Positions 1 through 6,979 of a stretch of DNA of 27,445 nt are shown one piece after another. Below the pieces are notes generated by a model. It was not told the DNA's origin. It did not search any database and saw only the letters and a program-made list of their open reading frames with translations. Location: the IMG/VR virus record IMGVR_UViG_3300047550_004621, positions 1-27,445 of that record. One strand, given 5' to 3'. Each line of letters begins with the position of its first letter. Within the stretch, counting starts at the first letter, position 1. The translations under genes and the position numbers were made by a program. Source of the stretch: a virus.

Positions 1-339
1 TCATCTTCAGGTCTTATATTTAATCCAAATACAGGAAATATGACTGTAGGTGGAACAGTAACTGCAAGTTCGGATTTAAAATACAAAGAAAATATTAGAA
101 ACATTGAAAATGCTCTTGATATAGTATTAAATATGAAAGGAGTTTTGTTTGATCGTAGAGATACAGGTGAAAAAGATCTTGTAGGGTTTATAGCTCAAGA
201 TTTGAAACAAATTTTACCAAATGTAGTTTTTGAAGATGAAAAAATGGGTTTATCAATTTCTTACCAGAACATTACTGCTGTTTTAGTCGAAGCTATAAAA
301 CAAATAAATAATAAAATTAACAGTTTAGATAGAGAATAA
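1..339 (+). CDS. Tail fibre C-terminus with S74 intramolecular chaperone (5' partial)
   Basis: The open frame runs in from the left edge, so the ATG at 40 is probably internal and only the end of a fibre protein is visible. The visible part is a peptidase S74 intramolecular chaperone domain. In this family the domain trimerises the fibre and then cuts itself off by a Ser-Lys dyad. The hallmark is present: Ser at 70-72 is followed by Asp, and Lys at 85-87 lies five residues after the Ser (SDLKYK), then an ENI motif. The FIAQDLKQILP and NITAVLVEAIK segments are typical. It closely resembles the last ~95 residues of the collagen-like fibre at 6980-9526, so this phage has at least two fibres matured the same way. 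The next gene starts 3 bases after the stop. The family call is firm; the fibre type is unknown because the N-terminus is missing. Confidence 0.85.
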   Translation, partial: SSSGLIFNPNTGNMTVGGTVTASSDLKYKENIRNIENALDIVLNMKGVLFDRRDTGEKDLVGFIAQDLKQILPNVVFEDEKMGLSISYQNITAVLVEAIKQINNKINSLDRE

Positions 340-342
340 TAT

Positions 343-747
343 ATGGCAGTTTTAACTTCAACTTCGGTTACTGGTGTTACAACAATGAGTATTGCTGGTG
401 ATTTTACTGCTTATAAATATATAGAAACGGCTGTTGCTATTGGGAATTCTGGTACTGCAGCAACTTTGAATTTAAATAGTGGATCAGTATTTACTGCAAC
501 TCTGACAGGTAACTGTACATTTACTATTACCAATGCTGGCGCTGTATCATCTTTAATATTAATTTTAACCAATGATGCTACTCCAAGCAGAACAGTTGCA
601 TGGGCTTATTCAGGAGGAACTTTTAGATATCCTGGAGGTTCAGTAACAAGAACCACAAGTGCCTCTGCTGTTGATATTTGGTATCTCACTACACCAAATA
701 GTGGAACAACTTGGTATGTTTCAATCCCTATGGCAAATATTTCCTAG
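343..747 (+). CDS. Small beta-rich fibre/virion-type protein
   Basis: A 134-aa protein rich in Thr, Ser, Ala, Gly and Val with almost no charged residues, as expected for an all-beta virion or fibre domain. It has no signal peptide or membrane helix. The middle (TLTGNCTFTITNAG, then LILTNDATPSRTVAW) and the end (SGTTWYVS) match a pattern common at the tips of phage fibres. That likeness is recalled, not computed. It starts 3 bases after the preceding fibre gene, so it may be a fibre-tip or fibre-associated subunit. An exact TATAAATA occurs inside the gene at 412-419 but encodes Tyr-Lys-Tyr and is probably chance. No enzymatic motif is visible. Confidence 0.6.
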   Translation: MAVLTSTSVTGVTTMSIAGDFTAYKYIETAVAIGNSGTAATLNLNSGSVFTATLTGNCTFTITNAGAVSSLILILTNDATPSRTVAWAYSGGTFRYPGGSVTRTTSASAVDIWYLTTPNSGTTWYVSIPMANIS

Positions 748-761
748 AGGCAGATGCAAAT

Positions 762-1214
762 ATGTCTACTTTAAATTTAGATTTTGATAGTTTATCGATT
801 GAAGATAAATTGTATTTGGCTAGATCTTCGTCTTCTTTAATAAATGACGAACAAAGACAATCCATTTTGAATGAACTAGAACAATCAAATGTTCAAGAAC
901 TTCAAAAATTAAAAGATATGGGAGTCAATCCGGATTCAGTCAAACCTCTTGACGTTACATTACAAGGTTTTGAAGGTGCATTAGGTTTTAGTATATCTAA
1001 TCAAGATTTATTAAAAATGAAATCTGTTTTATTAACCTACGATAAATATTTAGACACTGTTAAAGAATTAACAAAAATTAAATATAATGTTTTAGAAATA
1101 TCTTACAATTGTATTTTAGAAAATAATAAATCTATTCCTGTTTCTGAAAGGAACATTTCTTCTGCTGAAATTATTCAGTTTGCAGATAAATTAATTGAAT
1201 ATTTAAAAAATTAA
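762..1214 (+). CDS. Hypothetical helical protein in fibre module
   Basis: I do not recognise this protein (150 aa from the chosen start). It looks mostly helical: Leu/Lys/Glu-rich stretches in the N-terminal third (residues ~10-55) and the C-terminal half, with no Cys-rich or catalytic motif. The frame is open from an ATG at 711 inside the previous gene. The ATG at 762 is preferred because it lies after the previous stop and has AGAGG at 746-750 as a ribosome binding site. By position among fibre genes it could be an assembly factor or a minor structural protein; nothing in the sequence decides this. Confidence 0.6.
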   Translation: MSTLNLDFDSLSIEDKLYLARSSSSLINDEQRQSILNELEQSNVQELQKLKDMGVNPDSVKPLDVTLQGFEGALGFSISNQDLLKMKSVLLTYDKYLDTVKELTKIKYNVLEISYNCILENNKSIPVSERNISSAEIIQFADKLIEYLKN

Positions 1215-1216
1215 GG

Positions 1217-1226
1217 TTTTTTTTTT
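1217..1226 (+). repeat. Ten-base T homopolymer before an oxygenase start
   Basis: Ten consecutive T residues lie between an AAGG (1213-1216) and the ATG at 1230. The AAGG is the only ribosome-binding-site candidate and sits 13 bases from the start, longer than usual. Slippage in this run would change that spacing. No hairpin precedes it, so it is not read as an intrinsic terminator. Confidence 0.45.
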
Positions 1227-1229
1227 GTT

Positions 1230-1817
1230 ATGAGAGTTTTGCAAAATTTGACATTTGAACCAATTCCTTCTGTTGTTTCCCATGAAAATGTGTTTAACAG
1301 TAATGAATTATTTTATTTAAGAGATTTAGCTATTAATTCTAAACTGAATGGAAAAATAGGTGGTAATAATGAATTAAATCAAAATCCTTCAATAAGATCT
1401 TCTAAAATAACATGGTTAGAATTCAATGATGAAAATGAATGGATTTACAATAGATTAGAAACGTTAGTAAGTAGTATGAATGAAAAATTTTTTCGTTTTA
1501 AACTTACCCAATTCGTAGATCAAATTCAATTATCAAATTATGATTGTAATGTTAATGGTCATTATAGTTGGCACATAGATATGGGTGGTATCAATACACC
1601 ATCAAGAAAATTGTCTTTAGTACTTCAACTATCTGATCATGAATCTTATGAGGGTGGCGACTTAGAAATACAAACAAGCAACGGTATACAAAAAGTACCT
1701 AAAAAACAAGGTTTTTTAGTTGCATTTCCTTCATGGACTTTACACAGAGTAACTCCAGTAACTAAAGGTAACAGACAATCTTTGGTATTGTGGGTTGCTG
1801 GACCAAGGTTTGAATAA
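1230..1817 (+). CDS. 2OG-Fe(II) oxygenase (PKHD/prolyl-hydroxylase-like)
   Basis: A 195-aa non-haem iron dioxygenase of the 2-oxoglutarate superfamily; these couple oxidative decarboxylation of 2-oxoglutarate to hydroxylation of a substrate. The double-stranded beta-helix markers are all there: iron ligands His115 and Asp117 (WHID), the EGGDL strand at ~141-145, distal His172 (TLHRVTP) and the 2-oxoglutarate-binding Arg182 (NRQSLVLW). The length suits a single-domain phage enzyme. It resembles the 188-aa oxygenase at 10240-10806 (shared RKLS, QLSD, GGD and GP[RK]F motifs), so the two are paralogues. Its stop overlaps the next oxygenase start (TAATG). The substrate is unknown; protein hydroxylation in the fibre module is an inference. 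Confidence 0.88.
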   Translation: MRVLQNLTFEPIPSVVSHENVFNSNELFYLRDLAINSKLNGKIGGNNELNQNPSIRSSKITWLEFNDENEWIYNRLETLVSSMNEKFFRFKLTQFVDQIQLSNYDCNVNGHYSWHIDMGGINTPSRKLSLVLQLSDHESYEGGDLEIQTSNGIQKVPKKQGFLVAFPSWTLHRVTPVTKGNRQSLVLWVAGPRFE

Positions 1818-2446
1818 TGCGATCAAATAATAATGTAAAACACTATGATTTTATTGGCGAATATGATGATTTTTTTCCTAAAAATTTTTGTCAGCATTTA
1901 ATTAATGAGTTTGATAGATTAGAAAAAATAGATTTTAGTTTTCGTAGATATGAATCTATCGATAATTGTGCAAGAATAATTAAAGATGACGCACAAATTT
2001 TCTTAAATTATCCCAATGATACTTTTAATAATTTAAGAGATTTCGATGGTAACAATACTATGAAATTGTTTTTTGATTGTTTTTGGGAAGCATATAAACA
2101 CTATGGTAATTTTTATAGTACAAGCTATAGTTTCCCTAATGTTTTTTGTGACAGTTTAAAATTACAAAAAACTAAACCAGAAGAAGGGTACCATGTTTGG
2201 CATTGTGAATACAATCCTGTAAATAAAAGTAGATTATTAGCTTTTATCTTATATCTTAATACATTTGTACAAGGAGAGGGTGGTGAAACTGAATTTTTGT
2301 TTCAAAGAAAAAGAGTTATTCCTACAGAAAATAAACTTTTAATTTGGCCTTCTTTTTTCACACATATGCATAGAGGTAATCCTCCTTTGGTTGAGAAAAA
2401 TAAATATATTGCAACCGGTTGGATACATATACCTGATAATATTTAA
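1817..2446 (+). CDS. 2OG-Fe(II) oxygenase-like protein with HxE metal motif
   Basis: A 209-aa protein of the phage 2OG-Fe(II) oxygenase type. The core begins near residue 124 (GYHVWHCE). His129 and Glu131 take the place of the usual His-x-Asp. A GEGGETEF segment follows at ~153-160, and then THMHRGNPP with the distal His183 or His185. The likely 2-oxoglutarate-binding basic residue is Lys196 (NKYIATGW). From memory, the YHxWHxE form recurs in T4-like marine phages, so I regard it as a subfamily trait and not a broken site. The start codon overlaps the upstream oxygenase stop, implying translational coupling and perhaps joint action. The substrate is not evident. Confidence 0.8.
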   Translation: MRSNNNVKHYDFIGEYDDFFPKNFCQHLINEFDRLEKIDFSFRRYESIDNCARIIKDDAQIFLNYPNDTFNNLRDFDGNNTMKLFFDCFWEAYKHYGNFYSTSYSFPNVFCDSLKLQKTKPEEGYHVWHCEYNPVNKSRLLAFILYLNTFVQGEGGETEFLFQRKRVIPTENKLLIWPSFFTHMHRGNPPLVEKNKYIATGWIHIPDNI

Positions 2447-2459
2447 CTAAGAGGAAAAT

Positions 2460-3383
2460 ATGTCAATAGGTTCTAACAAATTAGGTAGGATAAGAAATAG
2501 AGTAGTAGGAAGTAGTACAACTTTTAATTCACCAGGTACTTTTGTTGTGCCAAATGGAGTAACTCGAGTAAATATATCAGGTAAAGGTGGTGACGGACAG
2601 GGTGGTAATAATGGCCAGCCTGGGACTCCAGGTAAATATGGCGCAGCTGCGGGTGGTGGGATTCATGAATGGAATTTTAGTACTTTTCCTGCAGGGGTTT
2701 CTGTTGATAGGGGCGGAGATGGCGGTGGTACATTTTCTTCTTATTATTCGTTGCCTGGTGGACAGGGATCTCAAACCTATGGTCAAGGTGGTGGACATGG
2801 GCAAAACGGTACAGCCGGCCCAGCTGGATCCACTGGCGGAAATGGAGGTTCGGGTGCAGCCGGCCAGCCATCTACAGCTATCGGTCAAACGTTACCAGGT
2901 GGTAATGGTGGTGCAGGTGGTTCAGGTGGTGCCGCGGGAACTGGTGTCACCGCTTATGGTGGCTCCATAGGGTGGTTTGGATATTGGTGTTTAGGAAATA
3001 ACGATGGTGGAGATTCCAACGGTATCCCGGGTGATGGTCCTGCAGGTGGCGCAGGGGGGCAGGGGAAAGGCGTAGTTTGTTACTATACTAATCCTAATCA
3101 GCAATGCGGCCAACCTGGCACTACTATATGGGGGGATAACGGTGGAGGTGGAGGAGGAGCTGGAGGAGGAACAAGATCCTTTCCCACTGCTAATGCAGGT
3201 CAAGGAGGTGGTGGACAGGGCGGTAAGGCTGGAAATCCCGGAGGGTCTGGAAACCCCGGACAGGGAGGCCAAGCCGCTTCTCCGTCAAGTATTAATAATG
3301 TTTTTGTAGCTCCTGGTGGTTCGTATCCTGTATCTGTAGGATCTCCAGGAGGACAAGTAACTATAACTTGGAACACTGTATAG
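2460..3383 (+). CDS. Glycine-rich adhesin-like tail fibre protein
   Basis: A 307-aa protein dominated by glycine. Its N-terminal head (residues ~19-40: FNSPGTFVVP then GVTRVNISGKGG) and C-terminal tail (PVSVGSPGGQVTITW) match the recurrent frame of phage Gly-rich receptor-binding proteins. Between them lie GG-containing loops (GGNGG, GGAGG, GQGG) interrupted by variable inserts carrying Trp, Tyr and Cys. Known relatives such as the Salmonella phage S16 gp38 adhesin pack glycine runs as polyglycine-II helices and present variable loops to the receptor; I infer a similar tip role here. Base composition is clearly richer in G and C than neighbouring genes, beyond what glycine codons alone suggest, hinting at recombination or transfer. 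An AAGAGG ribosome binding site precedes the ATG. Confidence 0.72.
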   Translation: MSIGSNKLGRIRNRVVGSSTTFNSPGTFVVPNGVTRVNISGKGGDGQGGNNGQPGTPGKYGAAAGGGIHEWNFSTFPAGVSVDRGGDGGGTFSSYYSLPGGQGSQTYGQGGGHGQNGTAGPAGSTGGNGGSGAAGQPSTAIGQTLPGGNGGAGGSGGAAGTGVTAYGGSIGWFGYWCLGNNDGGDSNGIPGDGPAGGAGGQGKGVVCYYTNPNQQCGQPGTTIWGDNGGGGGGAGGGTRSFPTANAGQGGGGQGGKAGNPGGSGNPGQGGQAASPSSINNVFVAPGGSYPVSVGSPGGQVTITWNTV

Positions 3384-3390
3384 GCAAAAA

Positions 3391-3888
3391 ATGGAAATAA
3401 AAAAGACTTTAGAAGAAAAAATTCAAGATTTGGATAGATATGAAGATATGATTCAAAAATATGGGGAATTAACCAAACACGCACCAGATCTTTATCATTT
3501 ATCTAAAGAAGTTAGAGCACAGTACTTATTTTTGGAAAATCAAAGATTATTAGATGATAAATTAAGTGAACGATTTAGAGCTATATCTTATTCGATTGGT
3601 TCATTAGGTGGTGATTCTTTTGAAATTTCATTAAGAACAAGAACCGGTGATAATTATTTTACTATAATAAATAGAGTTGAAGTTGTTGAATTAATTCATA
3701 AACTATCTGCTAGTATAGGATGTCACCTTAGTATTGCTCCAAGAGATGATTTTGCTTCTTTCAGGGGTTGGAAAACTGATGATGATGGTAATTATCGTCC
3801 ACTGGGATTTGTTAAAGAAGAAAATAAAAAATTAACTTTATCAAATCAAGGTGAATCACTTGAAAAAATTTCGGATAATGATACATAA
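3391..3888 (+). CDS. Hypothetical protein, helical N-terminus
   Basis: I do not recognise this 165-aa protein. The first ~65 residues are charged and predicted helical (MEIKKTLEEKIQDLDRYEDM, then LSKEVRAQYLFLENQRLLDD), possibly a short coiled coil. Residues ~70-125 look alpha/beta, and the last ~25 residues are polar and likely disordered. There is no signal peptide, membrane segment or catalytic motif. It lies 7 bases after the glycine-rich adhesin-like gene. In T-even phages with gp38-type adhesins, neighbours of the adhesin can help its assembly, but no such role can be read from this sequence. Confidence 0.6.
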   Translation: MEIKKTLEEKIQDLDRYEDMIQKYGELTKHAPDLYHLSKEVRAQYLFLENQRLLDDKLSERFRAISYSIGSLGGDSFEISLRTRTGDNYFTIINRVEVVELIHKLSASIGCHLSIAPRDDFASFRGWKTDDDGNYRPLGFVKEENKKLTLSNQGESLEKISDNDT

Positions 3889-3932
3889 TAAAATATCTAT
3901 AGTTATCAACAATCATTAAATTTAAGGTATTT

Positions 3933-4316
3933 ATGAAACTTTGGCAACTTAAAAAAATATCCAATAACGAACCTTTAAATGATCCTCAACCACTTCCTGA
4001 GAATTGGGGGCCTATTTTTGGTTTACATGGAGTAAAAGATAGATTGCACGATTTATCTTGGGTAAATTTGGAAGATCAAGGATGGTTTGAAGTAGAAGTT
4101 CCGGATCTTCCACCTAAAAGTAATATTGAATTAGAAGCAGAAATCAAAGAAATAATAATTAAACTACTAAAAGATTCAGATTATACAATGTTACCTGACG
4201 TTATAATGACTAAACAAAAAAAATCAGAATGGGAAAATTATAGAAGGTTACTTAGAGAAATAAAATATCAAAGTGGATATCCACATTCAATAGATTGGCC
4301 TATAATACCACAGTAA
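3933..4316 (+). CDS. Tail fibre assembly chaperone-like protein
   Basis: A 127-aa protein whose C-terminal half fits the phage tail assembly chaperone family (Phage_tail_APC type): LPDVIMTKQKKSEWENYRR at ~85-103, followed by LREIKYQSGYPHSIDWP. That Asp-Val then Trp-x-x-Tyr-Arg-x-x-Leu-Arg then Pro...Trp-Pro pattern is typical. The N-terminal part (LPENWGPIFGLHG and a Trp-rich stretch) looks like the variable fibre-recognition portion. Family members sit beside fibre genes and help the fibres fold or attach, which agrees with the collagen-like fibres starting 370 bases downstream. An AAGG motif (about 3926-3929) precedes the ATG. Confidence 0.7.
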   Translation: MKLWQLKKISNNEPLNDPQPLPENWGPIFGLHGVKDRLHDLSWVNLEDQGWFEVEVPDLPPKSNIELEAEIKEIIIKLLKDSDYTMLPDVIMTKQKKSEWENYRRLLREIKYQSGYPHSIDWPIIPQ

Positions 4317-4324
4317 TCCAAATC

Positions 4325-4332
4325 CATAAATA
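4325..4332 (+). promoter_or_regulatory. Late promoter box CATAAATA
   Basis: CATAAATA matches the T4 late consensus TATAAATA at 7 of 8 positions, and the looser NATAAATA form described for T4-like cyanophages at all positions. It ends 19 bases before the ATG at 4352, with a TAGGAG ribosome binding site between. It is the likely start of late transcription for the 110-aa protein and the collagen-like fibres. Confidence 0.65.
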
Positions 4333-4351
4333 AAGCCATAGGAGATTTCTT

Positions 4352-4684
4352 ATGGCTATAAAAGCAAATTTGACGGTAGATCAAGGTACTACCTTCACAA
4401 CAACATTAAATCTTACTGATTCAAATGACATCCCAATCAATTTGGATGATTACTCATATTCTGCTCAATTAAGAAAACATTACACTTCTTCTAATTCAAC
4501 TTCTTTTACTGTTTCCGGTGGAGGAAACACAGGAATTTTGACCTTGGCACTTTCTGCAAATGCTACTTCAAATTTGACTTTTGGCAGGTATGTTTACGAT
4601 GTTGAAATAACAGAAACTTCTAGTGGAGCAGTAACTAGAGTAGTAGAGGGTATAGTAACAGTAACACCTAACGTAACCAGATAA
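4352..4684 (+). CDS. Small beta-sandwich-like virion protein
   Basis: A 110-aa acidic, Thr/Ser-rich protein predicted all-beta. Features include [15 protein letters not shown] near the N-terminus, a [11 protein letters not shown] strand pair, [11 protein letters not shown] and the closing [13 protein letters not shown]. This layout (QGtTF, then aromatic YDVEI, then vveG..tV) is one I associate with small structural proteins of marine T4-like phages and resembles N-terminal domains of phage baseplate or fibre-binding proteins. I cannot give a firmer name. A good ribosome binding site (TAGGAG, 4339-4344) and a late promoter box precede it. Its stop shares a base with the next start (TAATG), so it is probably coupled to, and may anchor or cap, the collagen-like fibre. 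Confidence 0.65.
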   Translation: MAIKANLTVDQGTTFTTTLNLTDSNDIPINLDDYSYSAQLRKHYTSSNSTSFTVSGGGNTGILTLALSANATSNLTFGRYVYDVEITETSSGAVTRVVEGIVTVTPNVTR

Positions 4685-6612
4685 TGACAACTATAAAGTT
4701 AAAAACTATTGGGGGAGTGTTATCCTCAACTGGTTCTGAAATAACTGTACCATTACAGGGCAGTCAGGGTGTTCAAGGACCTCAAGGTTCACAGGGTGTT
4801 CAAGGATCTCAAGGAACACAGGGAGTACAAGGCTCACAAGGAATACAAGGTGCTCAGGGTGTACAGGGTATACAAGGTGTACAAGGACATCAAGGTATTC
4901 AAGGACATCAAGGTATACAAGGTAATCAAGGTTATCAAGGTATTCAAGGATATCAGGGAATTCAGGGATCTCAAGGTGTTCAAGGTAACCAAGGAGTACA
5001 AGGTGCTCAAGGGGTACAGGGTTCGCAGGGTGTCCAGGGAGCCCAAGGAAGACAAGGATTTCAAGGGGTTCAAGGTAACCAAGGAGTACAAGGTGCTCAA
5101 GGTGTTCAAGGAGCACAGGGTGTTCAGGGTGTACTAGGAGCTCAAGGAAATCAAGGCATCCAAGGAGCTCAAGGTTTTCAAGGAAATGTAGGTGCTCAGG
5201 GTACATTAGGAGCACAGGGTTATCAGGGTGTACAAGGAGCCCAAGGTAAGATAGGAACGTTTAGTGGAGCAGCTTTTGAATATTCTTTTGACACATTGTC
5301 ATTTACAAACGCAGATCCTGGAAATGGAATATTAAAATTTAGCAATTCCAATATTGTTAATGCTTCTAATCTTTATATTGATTTTTTAGACAATCAATCA
5401 CCTGCTGCAAATGTCTATAATTTTCTTCAAACTATAGATGATTCTACTTCTTCAATAAAAGGTACTTTCTCTATCACTGAAATAGCAAATGATGCTCATT
5501 TCGCTAATTTTTCTATTACAGGTTTACATACAGAACAAACTGATTATTTTAGTGTTCCAATTGCTTTCTTAAATGGTAGTAATAGTTGGGCTAATGGAAC
5601 TTCTATTATTATATCTTTTGCAAGAACAGGTGATAAAGGTGATACTGGTGCACAAGGTGTTCAAGGTAACCAAGGAGTACAAGGTGCTCAAGGTGTACAA
5701 GGAGCTCAAGGTGTTCAGGGACAACTAGGAGCTCAAGGAAATCAAGGCGTTCAAGGTAATCAGGGTCATCAAGGCGTTCAAGGAGCTCAGGGTGTTCAGG
5801 GACAACTAGGAGCTCAAGGAAATCAAGGGGTCCAAGGAGCTCAGGGCGTTCAAGGAGCGCAAGGAGTACAAGGAGCGCAAGGAGTTCAGGGGTTCCAAGG
5901 TGTACAAGGTGCACAGGGAGTCCAAGGAGCACAAGGAGTACAGGGTGCACAGGGTAGACAAGGATTCCAAGGAGTTCAAGGAGCTCAGGGTGTACAAGGT
6001 CAACTAGGAGCTCAAGGTTTCCAAGGAGTTCAAGGAGCACAGGGTGTTCAGGGTGCACAGGGAGTTCAAGGTTCGCAAGGTGCTATTTCAACTTGGACTA
6101 AAGTCACTACCACTCATACAGCAACAACGTTTCAAAGAATTATAGCAGATTCTTCTGGTGGATCATTTACAATATATCTTCCATTGTCCCCATCAGCTGG
6201 ACACTCTGTTGAGATAACAGATGGATATGATTGGGAAACTAATAATGTTACTGTAGATAGAAATAGTTCAACAATTGAGGGGCAAAGTGAAAATCTCATA
6301 CTGAATGTAAAGGGTATTTCAGTTGAGATGGTATATGATGGTACAACTTGGCAAGTAGTAGCAACATTGGGCAAACAAGGCGTTCAAGGAGCTCAGGGTG
6401 TACAAGGAGCTCAAGGTGTACAAGGAGCTCAAGGTGTTCAAGGATATCAGGGGGTTCAAGGACATCAGGGTGTACAGGGTGTTCAAGGAGCTCAAGGCGT
6501 TCAGGGAGCTCAAGGCGTTCAGGGAGCTCAAGGTGTTCAAGGATATCAGGGTGTTCAAGGAGCAGCTGGTTCAATGAATGATGCTATAGTGTTTGCTATC
6601 GCACTTGGATAG
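4684..6612 (+). CDS. Collagen-like tail fibre protein, Gly-X-Gln repeats, two globular domains
   Basis: A 642-aa fibre built of collagen-type Gly-X-Y triplets in which Y is nearly always Gln (GVQ, GAQ, GIQ, GHQ). Layout: short N-terminus 1-25; collagen ~26-190; globular domain A ~191-315; collagen ~316-466; globular domain B ~467-562; collagen ~563-629; C-tail ending [12 protein letters not shown]. Domain A has a clear counterpart in the 848-aa fibre (both have an FDT segment, IDDSTS.IKG, ITG.HT and a closing TGDKGD). Domain B ([11 protein letters not shown], then [13 protein letters not shown]) is a common phage fibre-tip type. Collagen triplets in phages normally form trimeric, rod-like fibres. 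There is no S74 chaperone at its end, unlike the 848-aa fibre. A late promoter lies before the coupled upstream gene. Confidence 0.88.
   Translation: MTTIKLKTIGGVLSSTGSEITVPLQGSQGVQGPQGSQGVQGSQGTQGVQGSQGIQGAQGVQGIQGVQGHQGIQGHQGIQGNQGYQGIQGYQGIQGSQGVQGNQGVQGAQGVQGSQGVQGAQGRQGFQGVQGNQGVQGAQGVQGAQGVQGVLGAQGNQGIQGAQGFQGNVGAQGTLGAQGYQGVQGAQGKIGTFSGAAFEYSFDTLSFTNADPGNGILKFSNSNIVNASNLYIDFLDNQSPAANVYNFLQTIDDSTSSIKGTFSITEIANDAHFANFSITGLHTEQTDYFSVPIAFLNGSNSWANGTSIIISFARTGDKGDTGAQGVQGNQGVQGAQGVQGAQGVQGQLGAQGNQGVQGNQGHQGVQGAQGVQGQLGAQGNQGVQGAQGVQGAQGVQGAQGVQGFQGVQGAQGVQGAQGVQGAQGRQGFQGVQGAQGVQGQLGAQGFQGVQGAQGVQGAQGVQGSQGAISTWTKVTTTHTATTFQRIIADSSGGSFTIYLPLSPSAGHSVEITDGYDWETNNVTVDRNSSTIEGQSENLILNVKGISVEMVYDGTTWQVVATLGKQGVQGAQGVQGAQGVQGAQGVQGYQGVQGHQGVQGVQGAQGVQGAQGVQGAQGVQGYQGVQGAAGSMNDAIVFAIALG
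4759..5253 (+). repeat. Collagen-coding tandem repeat, first block of the 642-aa fibre
   Basis: About 55 contiguous 9-base Gly-X-Y units, mostly Gly-X-Gln, often paired into 18-base GVQGAQ-type units. Synonymous codons vary (CAA/CAG, GGT/GGA), so copies are degenerate. X residues are more diverse here (Ser, Ile, His, Tyr, Asn) than in the other blocks. Confidence 0.9.
5629..6081 (+). repeat. Collagen-coding tandem repeat, second block of the 642-aa fibre
   Basis: About 50 units of 9 bases encoding Gly-X-Y, beginning with the charged GDKGDTGAQ and then GVQGAQ repeats. A GQLGAQ variant recurs several times and breaks the regular Gln pattern. Confidence 0.88.
6370..6570 (+). repeat. Collagen-coding tandem repeat, third block of the 642-aa fibre
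   Basis: About 22 Gly-X-Gln triplets between the second globular domain and the short hydrophobic C-terminal tail. Confidence 0.85.
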
Positions 6613-6617
6613 CAAAC
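6591..6617 (+). other. Perfect 10-bp hairpin across a fibre stop codon
   Basis: GTTTGCTATC (6591-6600) and GATAGCAAAC (6608-6617) are exact inverted repeats with a 7-base loop, and they contain the TAG stop of the 642-aa fibre. No T run follows on the + strand, so it is not a standard intrinsic terminator. It may be an mRNA stability or processing element. An ACTAAATA box (6616-6623) begins at the 3' arm. Confidence 0.65.
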
Positions 6618-6651
6618 TAAATATAAAAAAGGTACATAACAAGAATAAGAT

Positions 6652-6978
6652 ATGGCAAGCGTATTTAAAAATTATGTTAAAAATAGTATAGGTACTACTG
6701 CTAATACAGTGTTTACTGGTCCTACTGGAGCCCAAACTACAGTAATAGGAATCAGTATTTCAAACATCTACACACAACCGGTTGATGTTGATTTTTTTAT
6801 TAGTATTGGAGGTTCTAATACTTACATAGTTAAAAACGCTACCATTCCCAAAGGTGGAGCATTAATTCCTGTTGGTGGTGATCAAAAATTAGTCGTTGAG
6901 GACGGTGATATACTTTATGTTGTTTCTAACACAGCTTCATCCGTAGATGTAGTAGTTTCTACTTTAGAGATCACATAA
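6652..6978 (+). CDS. Small beta-rich virion protein between the collagen fibres
   Basis: A 108-aa protein, predicted all-beta: [17 protein letters not shown], then an [22 protein letters not shown] segment, then [20 protein letters not shown]. The pattern (external strand, 'ipkG..l', 'G.klvve.GD.l.v.s') recurs in small structural proteins of T4-like marine phages, usually near fibre or baseplate genes. No enzyme motif, signal peptide or membrane helix is seen. It starts 39 bases after the first collagen-like fibre and ends one base before the second, so it probably serves as an adaptor or cap for one of them. That role rests on position only. Confidence 0.62.
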   Translation: MASVFKNYVKNSIGTTANTVFTGPTGAQTTVIGISISNIYTQPVDVDFFISIGGSNTYIVKNATIPKGGALIPVGGDQKLVVEDGDILYVVSNTASSVDVVVSTLEIT

Positions 6979-6979
6979 T

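Noticed and set aside
412-419. Exact TATAAATA inside the 134-aa gene
   Set aside because: It lies in coding sequence with no gene start within a suitable distance downstream; likely chance in AT-rich DNA.
711-761. Upstream ATG extending the 150-aa protein by 17 residues
   Set aside because: It lies inside the previous gene without a good ribosome binding site; the ATG at 762 has AGAGG and follows the stop.
2577-2888. Minus-strand frame of 103 aa opposite the glycine-rich gene
   Set aside because: The opposite strand of Gly-rich coding DNA lacks stops; no ribosome binding site, and the + strand protein has recognisable motifs.
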